Assembly: GCA_035650475.1 (NCBI GenBank)
Contig: DASRHP010000008.1
Span: forward strand, 1 to 64,000
DNA: 64,000 nt
Direction: 5' to 3'
Source of the DNA: Candidatus Binataceae bacterium
Lineage (GTDB): Bacteria; Desulfobacterota; Binatia; Binatales; Binataceae
Shown here: piece after piece, positions 8,860 through 17,060 of the stretch
Layout: every line of letters begins with the position of its first letter
How positions within the stretch are numbered: the stretch's first letter is position 1
Notes under the pieces: model-generated
Told to the model about the DNA's origin: nothing
Databases searched by the model: none
What the model saw: only the letters and a program-made list of their open reading frames with translations
Made by a program: the position numbers and the translations under genes

Positions 8860-9521
8860 TCCCCGTTTACAATGAGGCCGCGACGATCGGCGAGGTGATT
8901 CGCCGCGTGCTCGAATGCGGCTTCGACGTCGAGGTGATCGTGGTTGACGATGCCTCGACCGACGACACTCGCAAGTACCTCCAATCGCTCGAGCATCCGC
9001 GGGTCCACTGCTTCTATCACGCGGTCAACCGTGGCAAAGGCGCCGCGCTGCGGCTGGGCTTCGCCGCCGCGCGTAATCCTTACGTCGTCGTTCAGGACGC
9101 CGATCTGGAGTACGACCCCGCCGACTACCGCGAGCTGCTGGTACCGCTGCTCGACGGGCGCGCCGACATGGTTTACGGCTCGCGCTTTCTCGGCGGGCCG
9201 CATCGCGTGCTCTTTTTCTGGCACTACATCGGGAACCGCATTCTTACCCTCGCCTCGAACATGATGAGCAACCTCAACCTGACCGACATGGAGACCGGGA
9301 TGAAGGCGTTTCGGCGCGACAAGCTGGCGGCGCTCAAGCTCAGCGCCGATCGCTTCACGTTCGAGCCCGAGATCACGGCCAAGGCAGCACGCGCGCGATG
9401 GCGGATCTACGAAGTGCCGATCTCATACTCCGGGCGAACCTACGAGGAGGGCAAGAAGATCGGCTGGCGCGACGCGATCGCCGCGATCGCGGCAATTCTG
9501 TACTACCGCCTGGCGGACTAG
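8829..9521 (+). CDS. GT2 glycosyltransferase, polyprenyl-phosphate sugar synthase type
   Basis: A 230-residue family 2 glycosyltransferase close to dolichol/undecaprenyl-phosphate hexose synthases. It opens with ISVVIPVYNEAATIGEVIRR, has VIVVDDASTDDT for nucleotide-sugar binding and VVQDADLEYDPADY as the DxD metal site. There is no C-terminal membrane domain, so it is a soluble or peripheral enzyme. It probably loads a lipid carrier with a sugar for envelope glycans. The start has GGAAAAGG just upstream, inside the end of the kinase gene. Confidence 0.9.
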   Translation: MEEPAKISVVIPVYNEAATIGEVIRRVLECGFDVEVIVVDDASTDDTRKYLQSLEHPRVHCFYHAVNRGKGAALRLGFAAARNPYVVVQDADLEYDPADYRELLVPLLDGRADMVYGSRFLGGPHRVLFFWHYIGNRILTLASNMMSNLNLTDMETGMKAFRRDKLAALKLSADRFTFEPEITAKAARARWRIYEVPISYSGRTYEEGKKIGWRDAIAAIAAILYYRLAD

Positions 9522-9523
9522 CG

Positions 9524-10693
9524 GTGGCGCCGCCAGCGGCCGCACGCGAACCGACGGGTGCGCCGGCGCTCAGCGTCGCCGGGATCGATCCAGAGCGCAA
9601 CTTCGCTGGCGGCGAAACCCAGGTCCTCGGGCTGACGCAGGAATTGCTCGCGATGGGCCATCGCGCGGAGCTGCTATGTGATCCGGCGGGAGAGCTGTGG
9701 CGGCGGGCGCGCGCCGCGGGCGTCGTATGCCATCCGCTGGCGATCCGCAACGCGCTCGATCTGCGCGCGGCGGCGGCGTTGCGGCGGCGCCTGCGCGCCG
9801 GCCGCTACGACATTGCGCATTTCCATACCGCGCGGGCGCATGCGATGGCGCCGTGGGTGCGCGGATGCGCGCGAGCGGCGGTGGTGACGCGGCGGATGGA
9901 CTATGTGCCCAACCGGCGATTCGCGCGATGGCTCTACGGCGGCGGCGTTGTGGACGGCGTCACGGCGATTTCCACTGCCGTGGCCGATGCGATGGCGCGC
10001 GCGGGCGTCCCGCGCGAGCGTATCAAGCTGATCCCGAGCGGCGTCGACTGCACCCATTTCCGACCGCCATCGGCCGAAGAACGTCGCCAGGCGCGGGCGG
10101 CTCTGGGCTTGGTTAACAGCGAAGTGGCCATCGGGGCGGTCGGCGCGCTGGAGCCGCGCAAAGGCCATCGCTATCTGTTCGAAGCGCTCGCGCTGCTTCG
10201 CAGGCGCGAGGCCGAGACGCAGCTGCGCGCCTTCATCGCGGGCGACGGTGCGATGCGCGACGAACTGGCGGACGAGGTCCGCCGATTGGGGTTGGAAGGC
10301 GTGGTCAGGATGCTGGGCCGGGTTGACGACGTGCTTGCGATACTTTGGGGGCTCGACGTCTTCGCGATGCCTTCGCTCAGCGAAGGGCTTGGGGTCGCGC
10401 TCCTCGAAGCCATGGCGTGCGGCGTCGGGGTGGTTGCCTCGCACGTCGGCGGGATTGTGGACGCCGTTGAGGATGGTCGGACCGGGCTGATGGTCGCGCC
10501 GCGGGACGCACGCGCGCTGGCCGACGCGGTGGGAGAAATGGCCGCGGACGCCGCGCAGCGCGAGGCGATGGGCGCCGCTGCCCGCGCCCGCGCTGTCGAG
10601 CGTTTCTCGATGGCGGCGATGGCACGGCGCACGGTTGAGCTTTACCGGGCTTGCCTTCAGACTGGAGCATCGACGCAGCGGGCGGAGGGGTGA
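9524..10693 (+). CDS. GT4 family glycosyltransferase
   Basis: A 389-residue retaining glycosyltransferase of family 4. The N-terminal donor loop is AGGETQVLGLTQELLAMGH. The C-terminal nucleotide-sugar domain has IGAVGALEPRKGHRYL, then FAMPSLSEGLGVALLEAMACG with the E-x7-E motif, and ASHVGGIVDAVEDGRTG. GTG 9524 lies two bases after the GT2 stop and is preferred over a longer in-frame start inside GT2. It closes the four-gene glycan block; the acceptor is not predictable from sequence. Confidence 0.88.
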   Translation: MAPPAAAREPTGAPALSVAGIDPERNFAGGETQVLGLTQELLAMGHRAELLCDPAGELWRRARAAGVVCHPLAIRNALDLRAAAALRRRLRAGRYDIAHFHTARAHAMAPWVRGCARAAVVTRRMDYVPNRRFARWLYGGGVVDGVTAISTAVADAMARAGVPRERIKLIPSGVDCTHFRPPSAEERRQARAALGLVNSEVAIGAVGALEPRKGHRYLFEALALLRRREAETQLRAFIAGDGAMRDELADEVRRLGLEGVVRMLGRVDDVLAILWGLDVFAMPSLSEGLGVALLEAMACGVGVVASHVGGIVDAVEDGRTGLMVAPRDARALADAVGEMAADAAQREAMGAAARARAVERFSMAAMARRTVELYRACLQTGASTQRAEG

Positions 10694-10700
10694 GCGGACG

Positions 10701-11576
10701 ATGCGGAGCATGACCGGCTTTGGACGGGCTGAAATCGAACGCGGCAAGATTCGCGTTGCCGCCGAGGTGCGCTCGCTCAACCAGCGCTTCTTCGAACTCA
10801 AGCTGAATTTGCCCCGCGGATGGGGCGAGTACGAGGCCGAGATCCGCAAGCTGATTCAAGGGGTAATCGCACGCGGACGCGTAGAGCTGTTCGTCAGATG
10901 CACCGCGCTGGGTCCGCCGCGCGCGACGCTGCGGGTGAACGAAAAACTGGCTGCGCTTTACGTCAAGGAGCTGACGCGGTTGGGCCGTCGGCTCGGGCTC
11001 AACGGCAAGCTCGGTATCGAGGCGCTGTTGCATCGGCCCGAGATTTTCCAGGTCGCCGAGGAGGAGAGCGACTCGCGGCCAGGCGTGGAGCTGGCCTTGA
11101 ACGCGATTTCGCGTGCGCTCAAAGCGCTCGACGCGGAGCGCAGGCGGGAGGGCAAGGCGCTCCAAGTCGACTTTCTTCGCCGCATCGCTGCGATCTCGAG
11201 CGCTGTGCCGAAGATCGAAAGCTTGGCGGCGGCGTCGCGAAGCGAAATTGTGGCGAACTTTCAGAACCGGCTGCGTGATCTGATTGCCGACCTTGCGATC
11301 AACGAAAAGCGCCTGTTTGAGGAGGCGGCCGAGGCGGCCCAGCGCGCCGATATTACCGAGGAAGTGACCCGCCTGCGCGTCCATCTCAGGGGGCTGCGCG
11401 AGTTGGTCGGGCGGCCAGGGCCAGCAGGCAAGCAGATCGAGTTCCTGCTCCAGGAAGTTAACCGCGAAATCAACACCACCGGGGCGAAGTCGCAGAACGC
11501 CGAGCTTTCGCGGCTGACGGTCGAGCTCAAGGGTGAGGTCGAAAAGATGCGCGAGCAGGTGCAGAATGTGGAATAG
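10701..11576 (+). CDS. yicC: YicC family endoribonuclease-like protein
   Basis: A 291-residue YicC homologue. The hallmark start MRSMTGFGRAE and EVRSLNQRFFELKLNLP are present, as is the C-terminal DUF1732 block with LLQEVNREINTTGAKSQNAE. YicC proteins have been reported as RNases involved in small-RNA turnover. ATG 10701 is fixed by the conserved N-terminus. It lies next to gmk, an arrangement common across Gram-negative and Gram-positive genomes. Confidence 0.93.
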   Translation: MRSMTGFGRAEIERGKIRVAAEVRSLNQRFFELKLNLPRGWGEYEAEIRKLIQGVIARGRVELFVRCTALGPPRATLRVNEKLAALYVKELTRLGRRLGLNGKLGIEALLHRPEIFQVAEEESDSRPGVELALNAISRALKALDAERRREGKALQVDFLRRIAAISSAVPKIESLAAASRSEIVANFQNRLRDLIADLAINEKRLFEEAAEAAQRADITEEVTRLRVHLRGLRELVGRPGPAGKQIEFLLQEVNREINTTGAKSQNAELSRLTVELKGEVEKMREQVQNVE

Positions 11577-11627
11577 AGCCGAGAAATCCCAGTTTGCAAA
11601 CAGCCCGGCCCTTTTATACGTTGGATT

Positions 11628-12251
11628 ATGACGCCGTCGGGGGCGCCCCGCCGCGGGATAATTTTTATCCTCTCCGCCCCGTCCGGGGCCGGCAAGACCA
11701 CCATCTCGCGCGCCGCGCTCAACGCGATCGGCGGCCTTGAAGCGTCGGTGTCGCTGACCACGCGGGCACCGCGCAGCGGGGAGGTCGATGGGCTCGATTA
11801 TCGCTTCGTGAACGAGGAGGAATTCAACCGAAGGCGCGAAGCCGGCGAATTCGCGGAGTGGGCCCAGGTTTTCGACGCCTGTTACGGCACGCCCCGCGCG
11901 GCGCTGGAGCGCGCGGTGGCCGCCGGTCGCGATATCCTGCTCGATATCGACATCCAGGGCGCCCGCCAGATCAAGCGCAGCTACCCGCGCGACGCCGTCA
12001 GCATCTTCGTCCTGCCGCCGAGCTTCGCCGAGCTCGAAGGGCGGCTGCGCCGGCGCGGCACCGAAAACGAGGAGGCAATCGCCCGTCGCCTGCGCCGCGC
12101 CCGCGAGGAGGCGCGGGCTTACTCTGAATACGACTACCTGATCATCAACGCGGCCATCGAGCAATCGCTGGCCCAGTTGAAAGCCGTGGTGGAGGCGGAG
12201 CGGCTACGGGTCGCACGGCTGCGCGAGGAGTTCGCGCCGTGGAAGAGCTAG
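11628..12251 (+). CDS. gmk: Guanylate kinase
   Basis: A 207-residue guanylate kinase converting GMP to GDP with ATP. The P-loop is LSAPSGAGKTT, followed by SLTTRAPRSGEVDGLDYRFV, the GMP-binding region, and LDIDIQGARQIK. The lid region VFVLPPSF-type sequence and RRLRRAREE follow. It overlaps the start of rel by 13 bases, so the two are likely translated together; both enzymes act on guanine nucleotides. The rpoZ gene often found between them is missing. Confidence 0.95.
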   Translation: MTPSGAPRRGIIFILSAPSGAGKTTISRAALNAIGGLEASVSLTTRAPRSGEVDGLDYRFVNEEEFNRRREAGEFAEWAQVFDACYGTPRAALERAVAAGRDILLDIDIQGARQIKRSYPRDAVSIFVLPPSFAELEGRLRRRGTENEEAIARRLRRAREEARAYSEYDYLIINAAIEQSLAQLKAVVEAERLRVARLREEFAPWKS

Positions 12252-14464
12252 CGCCTGCGATTAGTGCGCCCGCCGGGCTCGAAGAACTGATCCGCCAGGT
12301 CCAGTCGTACAACCCGCAGGCCGACCTCAGCCTCATCCGCCGCGCCTACGAGTACTCGGCGCGGATGCATGCCGAGCAGAAGCGTGAGTCGGGCGAGCCC
12401 TACGTCACCCATCCGCTCAACGTCGCGCTTATCATCGCCCAGCTCCGGCTCGACCTGCCCTCGATTATCACTGGGCTGCTGCACGACGTAGTCGAAGACA
12501 CCATCGCCTCGCTCGAGGAGGTGCGCGAGCTGTTTGGGCCCGAGGTCGCGACCCTGGTTGACGGCGTGACCAAGGTCTCGCGCATCACGTTTTCCTCGCG
12601 CGCGGAGAAGCAGGCGGAGAACTTCCGCAAGATGGTGATCGCGATGGCGCACGACATCCGCGTCGTGCTCATCAAGCTCGCCGACCGCCTGCACAACATG
12701 CGCACGCTCTCCCATCTGGCGCGCGACCGCCAGGAGGAGATCGCGCGCGAGACCCTGGAGATCTACGCCCCGATTGCTCATCGCCTGGGCATCTACTGGC
12801 TCAAGTCGGAGCTCGAGGACGCCGCCTTCCGCTATCTCAACCCCAGCGCTTACGCCGCGCTCAAGGCGCAGGTGGCGCGCACGATGGCCGAGAGCGAGGA
12901 GTACATCCGCGCGGTCATCCAGATCATCTCCCAACGTCTGGAGGAGGCCGGGGTCAAGGCCGAAGTCACCGGCCGCCCCAAGAACATCTACTCGATCCAT
13001 CGCAAGATGCAGGAGGAGGGGCTCAACTTCGACCAGGTCTACGACGTGGTCGCCTTCCGCATCATCGTCGGCACCTTGCGCGAATGCTACGAGGCGCTGG
13101 GCGTCGTGCATGCCAACTGGAAGCCGATCCCCGGCCGCTTCAAGGACTATATCGCACTGCCCAAGATCAACATGTACCAGTCGCTGCACACTACGGTGAT
13201 CGGGCCCAAAGGGCAGCGGATGGAGGTGCAGATCCGCACCGCCGAGATGCACAAGGTGGCCGAAGAGGGGATCGCGGCGCATTGGAGCTACAAGGAGGGC
13301 GGCAGCAGCGAGCTGCGCGAGACCGAGCGCTTCGCCTGGCTGCGCCGGCTCATCGAGTGGCAGCAGAACCTCAAAGACCCGCAGGAATTCCTTTCCACCG
13401 TCAAGGATGACCTCTTTCCCGAAGAGGTCTTTGTGTTTACGCCCAAGGGCGACGTGCTCGACTTTCCGCAGGGCGCGACCGTCATCGATTTCGCCTACCG
13501 CATCCACTCCCAGGTCGGCCATCACCTCGCCGCCGCGCGGGTCAACGGCAAGCTGGTGCCGCTGCGCTACCGGTTGAAGTCAGGCGACACGGTCGAGGTC
13601 GTCACCGCCGAGCGGCAGAAGCCAGGCAAGGACTGGATGAACTGGGCGGTGACCGCGCGCGCCAAAAGCCGCATTCGCCAGTGGCTGCGCTCACAGCAGG
13701 CCGAGCGCTCGATGAAGTGGGGCGCGACGCTGATCGACCGCGAGCTGGCGCCGCTCGGGCTCAGCGTCGCGCAACTGCGTGCAGCCCATCGCTTCGAGCC
13801 GGCGCTGCGCGAGTTCTCCTACAAGGATGTCGAGAGCCTGCTGGCTGCCGTCGGCTACGGGATCATCACCGTAAGCCAGCTTCTGGCCAAGCTTCTCAGC
13901 GCCGAGGAGTTGAAGCTCTATCGCGCCGAGAAGCAGGGGCCGCCCCCAACGGCGCCCGAGGCGGGGCGCCCTGGCCGTGAGCAGCGGCGCGCTGCCAGCG
14001 GTGACGCGGTGATGGTTTCGGGCGTGGGAGACGTGCTGGTGCGTTTCGCGCGATGCTGCAATCCGCTGCCGGGCGAGGAGATAACCGGCTTTATCACGCG
14101 CGGGCGCGGTGTCACGGTCCATCTCAAGGGATGCCCGCACGCGATGGCGAGCGACCCGCAGCGCCGGGTGCCGGTGATATGGAAGGAGGGCGAGGAGAGC
14201 CCACGCCCGATCCGGCTCGAAGTCCTGTGCATCGACCAACCGGGCCTGCTCGCCGCGATGTCGAAGACGATCGCCTCGGCCGGCGTCAATATCTCGACCG
14301 CCGAGGTCAAGACCAATGGCAGCGACGGGCGCGCGCTCTCGGTGTTCGAGGTCAGCGTGGGCAGCGCGCGCCAACTCAACAACCTCATCCACCAGATTGC
14401 CGCGATCGACGGCGTGATGCGGGTGTCACGGCTGGGGATGGGCGGCAACGGCCATCGCGTCTAG
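12239..14464 (+). CDS. rel: Bifunctional (p)ppGpp synthetase/hydrolase, RelA/SpoT family
   Basis: A 741-residue long RSH protein. The N-terminal HD hydrolase keeps its metal motif in GLLHDVVEDT and LIKLADRLHNMRTL, so hydrolysis should be active. The synthetase domain follows with TGRPKNIYSIHRKM and YQSLHTTVIGPKG. Then come a TGS domain (VFVFTPKGDVLDFPQGATVIDFAY), a conserved-cysteine region (RFARCCNPLPGEEI) and a C-terminal ACT domain (VLCIDQPGLLAAMSKTI). With both catalytic centres intact it is a bifunctional Rel/SpoT enzyme of the stringent response. The start overlaps gmk. Confidence 0.95.
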   Translation: MEELAPAISAPAGLEELIRQVQSYNPQADLSLIRRAYEYSARMHAEQKRESGEPYVTHPLNVALIIAQLRLDLPSIITGLLHDVVEDTIASLEEVRELFGPEVATLVDGVTKVSRITFSSRAEKQAENFRKMVIAMAHDIRVVLIKLADRLHNMRTLSHLARDRQEEIARETLEIYAPIAHRLGIYWLKSELEDAAFRYLNPSAYAALKAQVARTMAESEEYIRAVIQIISQRLEEAGVKAEVTGRPKNIYSIHRKMQEEGLNFDQVYDVVAFRIIVGTLRECYEALGVVHANWKPIPGRFKDYIALPKINMYQSLHTTVIGPKGQRMEVQIRTAEMHKVAEEGIAAHWSYKEGGSSELRETERFAWLRRLIEWQQNLKDPQEFLSTVKDDLFPEEVFVFTPKGDVLDFPQGATVIDFAYRIHSQVGHHLAAARVNGKLVPLRYRLKSGDTVEVVTAERQKPGKDWMNWAVTARAKSRIRQWLRSQQAERSMKWGATLIDRELAPLGLSVAQLRAAHRFEPALREFSYKDVESLLAAVGYGIITVSQLLAKLLSAEELKLYRAEKQGPPPTAPEAGRPGREQRRAASGDAVMVSGVGDVLVRFARCCNPLPGEEITGFITRGRGVTVHLKGCPHAMASDPQRRVPVIWKEGEESPRPIRLEVLCIDQPGLLAAMSKTIASAGVNISTAEVKTNGSDGRALSVFEVSVGSARQLNNLIHQIAAIDGVMRVSRLGMGGNGHRV

Positions 14465-14508
14465 CCATCGACCGTCGCCGGTCCGCATCTTTTTGCGGTA
14501 GCTCTCCG

Positions 14509-14892
14509 ATGAAGCATGAGATTTCGACCTCCTCGGCGCCGACTGCGATCGGGCCCTATGCGCAGGCAATTGGCGACGGCGAATGGCTTTTCTGTTCGGG
14601 GCAGCTCGGCATTGATCCCGCCACCGGCCGGCTCGTCGAGGGCGGCGTCGCGGCCGAGACGCGGCGCGCGATGGACAACCTGCGCGAGGTGCTCGCCGCT
14701 GCGGGGCTGAGCTTCGATGACGTCGTCAAGACCACCATCTATCTGGCCGACCTTGCCGACTTCGAAACCGTCAACCGGATCTACGGTGAGCATCTAAGCC
14801 CGCCCTATCCGGCACGCTCGACGGTTCAGGTGGCGGCGCTGCCGCGCGGCGCGCGCGTCGAGATCGATGCGATCGCCCGCCGCCGCTCGTAG
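14509..14892 (+). CDS. ridA: RidA family enamine/imine deaminase
   Basis: A 127-residue YjgF/YER057c/UK114 protein. Signatures are APTAIGPYAQAI near the start, LFCSGQLGIDPATG, the substrate-facing VVKTTIYLADLADF and the C-terminal PARSTVQVAALPRGARVEIDAIA with the conserved arginine and glutamate. RidA hydrolyses reactive 2-aminoacrylate and related enamines. It follows rel by 44 bases, a frequent pairing in proteobacteria, and is the last gene of the yicC-gmk-rel-ridA run. Confidence 0.93.
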   Translation: MKHEISTSSAPTAIGPYAQAIGDGEWLFCSGQLGIDPATGRLVEGGVAAETRRAMDNLREVLAAAGLSFDDVVKTTIYLADLADFETVNRIYGEHLSPPYPARSTVQVAALPRGARVEIDAIARRRS

Positions 14893-14913
14893 CGCGGTAC
14901 TCGCGAGTTACGG

Positions 14914-14944
14914 CGCGGGCAGGGGGCAGGCGCGGAGGCCCGCG
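14914..14944. terminator. Hairpin between convergent ridA and kdkA genes
   Basis: CGCGGGC (14914-14920) pairs with GCCCGCG (14938-14944), a seven-pair GC stem with a 17-base loop in the gap between two convergent genes. There is no T-run on either side. It could serve as a bidirectional 3'-end structure, but in such GC-rich DNA it may be chance. Confidence 0.25.
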
Positions 14945-14979
14945 TCATTCATGGAAGGCTCATCCGCCGCTCAAGTTGC

Positions 14980-15738
14980 CTACGCGAGATCGAGAATTTT
15001 CAGCGCGGCGGCGTTGAGGTAGCGCCCGGCGGGATCGAGCTTGCGCGCAGAGCGCAGCAGACGGTCGGCGATGCGGCGGCGGGCGTAGCCGCGCAGCGGG
15101 CCGCGGTACAGCCGCGCCTTGTCGAGGTCAAGGATGACCATGGCGAAGCTCTCGCCCTGCGGCGTGACGAAGAGGTTGTGCAGGTTGAGGTCGGGATGAT
15201 AGAGCCCGCAGCGCAGCATCGTCTCGACCGCCGCGCGCGCCGTCTGGAGCACGTGGGCGCGCACCGCGGAGTCGTCGTCGGTCTGCACGAACTCCCATAG
15301 CGTCATTCCGGAAATTGCGCGCGTCATGAAGAAGCCGCGATACACTCCCGGTGCGACCCATCGTACGGCCGCGCCGAGCGGCTCGGCGACCGGCACCCCG
15401 CGGCGCGCCGCCTCGGCGGTGACAGCGAGCTCGCGCACCGGCCGCGGACGCAATCCGACGTAAAGATCGTCGAGCACTAAACGGATTGCGCCACCGCGCC
15501 GCGCGCGGCGCACGAACAGCTCGGGCGCGCCGTCGAGTCTCAGATGAAAGCCGCCGCCGCGATTTCCCGCGCCCACGTTCTCCTCAATTCCAAGCAGCGG
15601 CAGGCGCGTCGCCAGCGCCCCCGCGTGGGATGCGAGGTCGGCGCGCAGATGCAGTTGGTACGGTCCGGCGGTGAGCCGGACGAAGGCGTGCGCTGCCGCC
15701 AGGCGCGCGCCGAGCGAGCCGCCGCGCGGCAGCCTCAC
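14980..15738 (-). CDS. kdkA: 3-deoxy-D-manno-octulosonic acid (Kdo) kinase family
   Basis: A 252-residue kinase that would phosphorylate Kdo on the lipid A inner core. The catalytic loop is GLYHPDLNLHNLFV and the magnesium-site segment is VILDLDKARLYRG, the DLDKAR form being typical of KdkA. GTG 15738 is chosen because it overlaps the stop of the upstream Trm112-like gene as GTGA; the open frame continues upstream but without homology. It is the last gene of the minus-strand lipid A block and sits downstream of lpxK and waaA, in agreement with its role. Confidence 0.87.
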   Translation of the reverse strand: MRLPRGGSLGARLAAAHAFVRLTAGPYQLHLRADLASHAGALATRLPLLGIEENVGAGNRGGGFHLRLDGAPELFVRRARRGGAIRLVLDDLYVGLRPRPVRELAVTAEAARRGVPVAEPLGAAVRWVAPGVYRGFFMTRAISGMTLWEFVQTDDDSAVRAHVLQTARAAVETMLRCGLYHPDLNLHNLFVTPQGESFAMVILDLDKARLYRGPLRGYARRRIADRLLRSARKLDPAGRYLNAAALKILDLA

Positions 15739-15905
15739 TTCAGCGTCTGCGCCTCCTCGATCAGCATGATCGGGATGTCGTCCCTGATCGGGTAGAGCAG
15801 GTGGCAGGCGTCGCAGATAAGGCCGTCCTGCTTGTCGGTCAGACGCAAGTCGCCCTTGCACTTGGGACAGGCGAGAATCTCGAGCAGCTCCTGGCTGATG
15901 GCCAT
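15735..15905 (-). CDS. Trm112-like zinc-ribbon protein (YcaR family)
   Basis: A 56-residue Trm112p-like protein with a zinc ribbon: ILACPKCKGDL and GLICDACHLLYPIRDDIPIML. Small Trm112/YcaR proteins commonly lie between lpxK and kdsB in proteobacteria; in archaea and eukaryotes Trm112 activates methyltransferases, but the bacterial role is unclear. ATG 15905 is preferred because AGGAAGG lies upstream; an in-frame ATG seven codons earlier lacks one. It is coupled to kdkA by a 4-base overlap. Confidence 0.9.
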   Translation of the reverse strand: MAISQELLEILACPKCKGDLRLTDKQDGLICDACHLLYPIRDDIPIMLIEEAQTLK

Positions 15906-15929
15906 GTCGCCAACCTTCCTTCGCATGCC

Positions 15930-17057
15930 TCAGGAACGGCCGCCGGCGGCGGCGCGCGGACGCTCGCGTTCGCCGATGACCATCGCGAGCAGCCGTGCCT
16001 CGTCCTCGAGGTCCATCGCGACTTCGAGCCGTAAAGCGTACAGCGAATCGCGCTGGAACGGAAATCGCTCGAGTTTGACCAGGTCCTTTTCGGTGGTCAC
16101 CACTAACGCGCCGTCGTGAGTCGCGGCGACGATGCTTTGCCAGTCGCCCGCGGTGTAGGCGTGATGGTCGGGATATTCGAGCACACCGACCAGGTCGGCC
16201 TCCAGCGCGCGCAGCATCCGATAAAATCCACTCGGATTGGCAAGGCCGCTCACCGCGACTACCCGCCGCCCGGTGAGCGCCGCTGGCGTCTCGCTCCATC
16301 CTGTGGGCCCCGCCTGGACCAGCGCGCGCGGCTTAAGCGCCGCGCGCATCACGCACGGATGCGCCGCCAGCGCATGCGGCAGCGTGGCGGAGTCGACGCC
16401 GCCCGGGGTTTCGATCAGAATCACCGCATCGGCGCGGCGCGCAGCGCTCGCCGGCTCACGCATCGGGCCCGCCGGCAGCAGCCATCCGTTGCCCACGCCG
16501 CGCTCGGCGCTGGCGAGCAGGAGGTCGGCGCCGCGCGCCAGGCGCACGTGCTGGAAGGCGTCGTCGAGCACGACCGCGTCGATCGCGCCCAGGCGCTCCT
16601 CGATAAGAGCGATGCCGTCGATCCGTCGGCGCCCGACCGCGATCGGCCCTCGGAACGCCTTGGCCATCATCATCGCCTCGTCGCCCGACTCTTCGAGCCC
16701 GACCAGCGGGCGCTCGCCGTCAGAGACCAGCGTCGCGCGCGCGGCCGTTGCCGCGCGGCCCCATCCGCGGCTCACGATTCCGACTTTCAGCCCGCGCATC
16801 ACCAGGCGCGACGCCATGAACAGCGTGAACGGGGTTTTGGCATTGCCGCCGACCGTCAGGTTGCCGACGCTCACCACCAGCGGCCGCGCCCGGCGTTTCA
16901 TCCTGCGCCAGTAGGCTGCGCGCGCGGCCAGCGCGACGCGATAGAGGCCGGCAGCAGGCACCAGCGCCGCCCACAGCATCTGCTCGTGCAGCGCGAGGTC
17001 GCTTTGCCAGAGCCTCTCCAGGCGCGAGCGGCTGGGCGGTGCGAGCGGGCCGGGCAT
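15930..17057 (-). CDS. lpxK: Tetraacyldisaccharide 4'-kinase
   Basis: A 375-residue LpxK, which phosphorylates the 4' position of the lipid A disaccharide at the inner membrane. An N-terminal hydrophobic helix precedes VVSVGNLTVGGNAKTPFTLF, the P-loop region. The Walker A is GGNAKTP where GGTGKTP is usual, so the second glycine is alanine. Later signatures are VVLDDAFQHVRLARGADLLL and VVTTEKDLVKL. It follows waaA with three bases between the genes. Confidence 0.93.
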   Translation of the reverse strand: MPGPLAPPSRSRLERLWQSDLALHEQMLWAALVPAAGLYRVALAARAAYWRRMKRRARPLVVSVGNLTVGGNAKTPFTLFMASRLVMRGLKVGIVSRGWGRAATAARATLVSDGERPLVGLEESGDEAMMMAKAFRGPIAVGRRRIDGIALIEERLGAIDAVVLDDAFQHVRLARGADLLLASAERGVGNGWLLPAGPMREPASAARRADAVILIETPGGVDSATLPHALAAHPCVMRAALKPRALVQAGPTGWSETPAALTGRRVVAVSGLANPSGFYRMLRALEADLVGVLEYPDHHAYTAGDWQSIVAATHDGALVVTTEKDLVKLERFPFQRDSLYALRLEVAMDLEDEARLLAMVIGERERPRAAAGGRS

Positions 17058-17060
17058 GGC

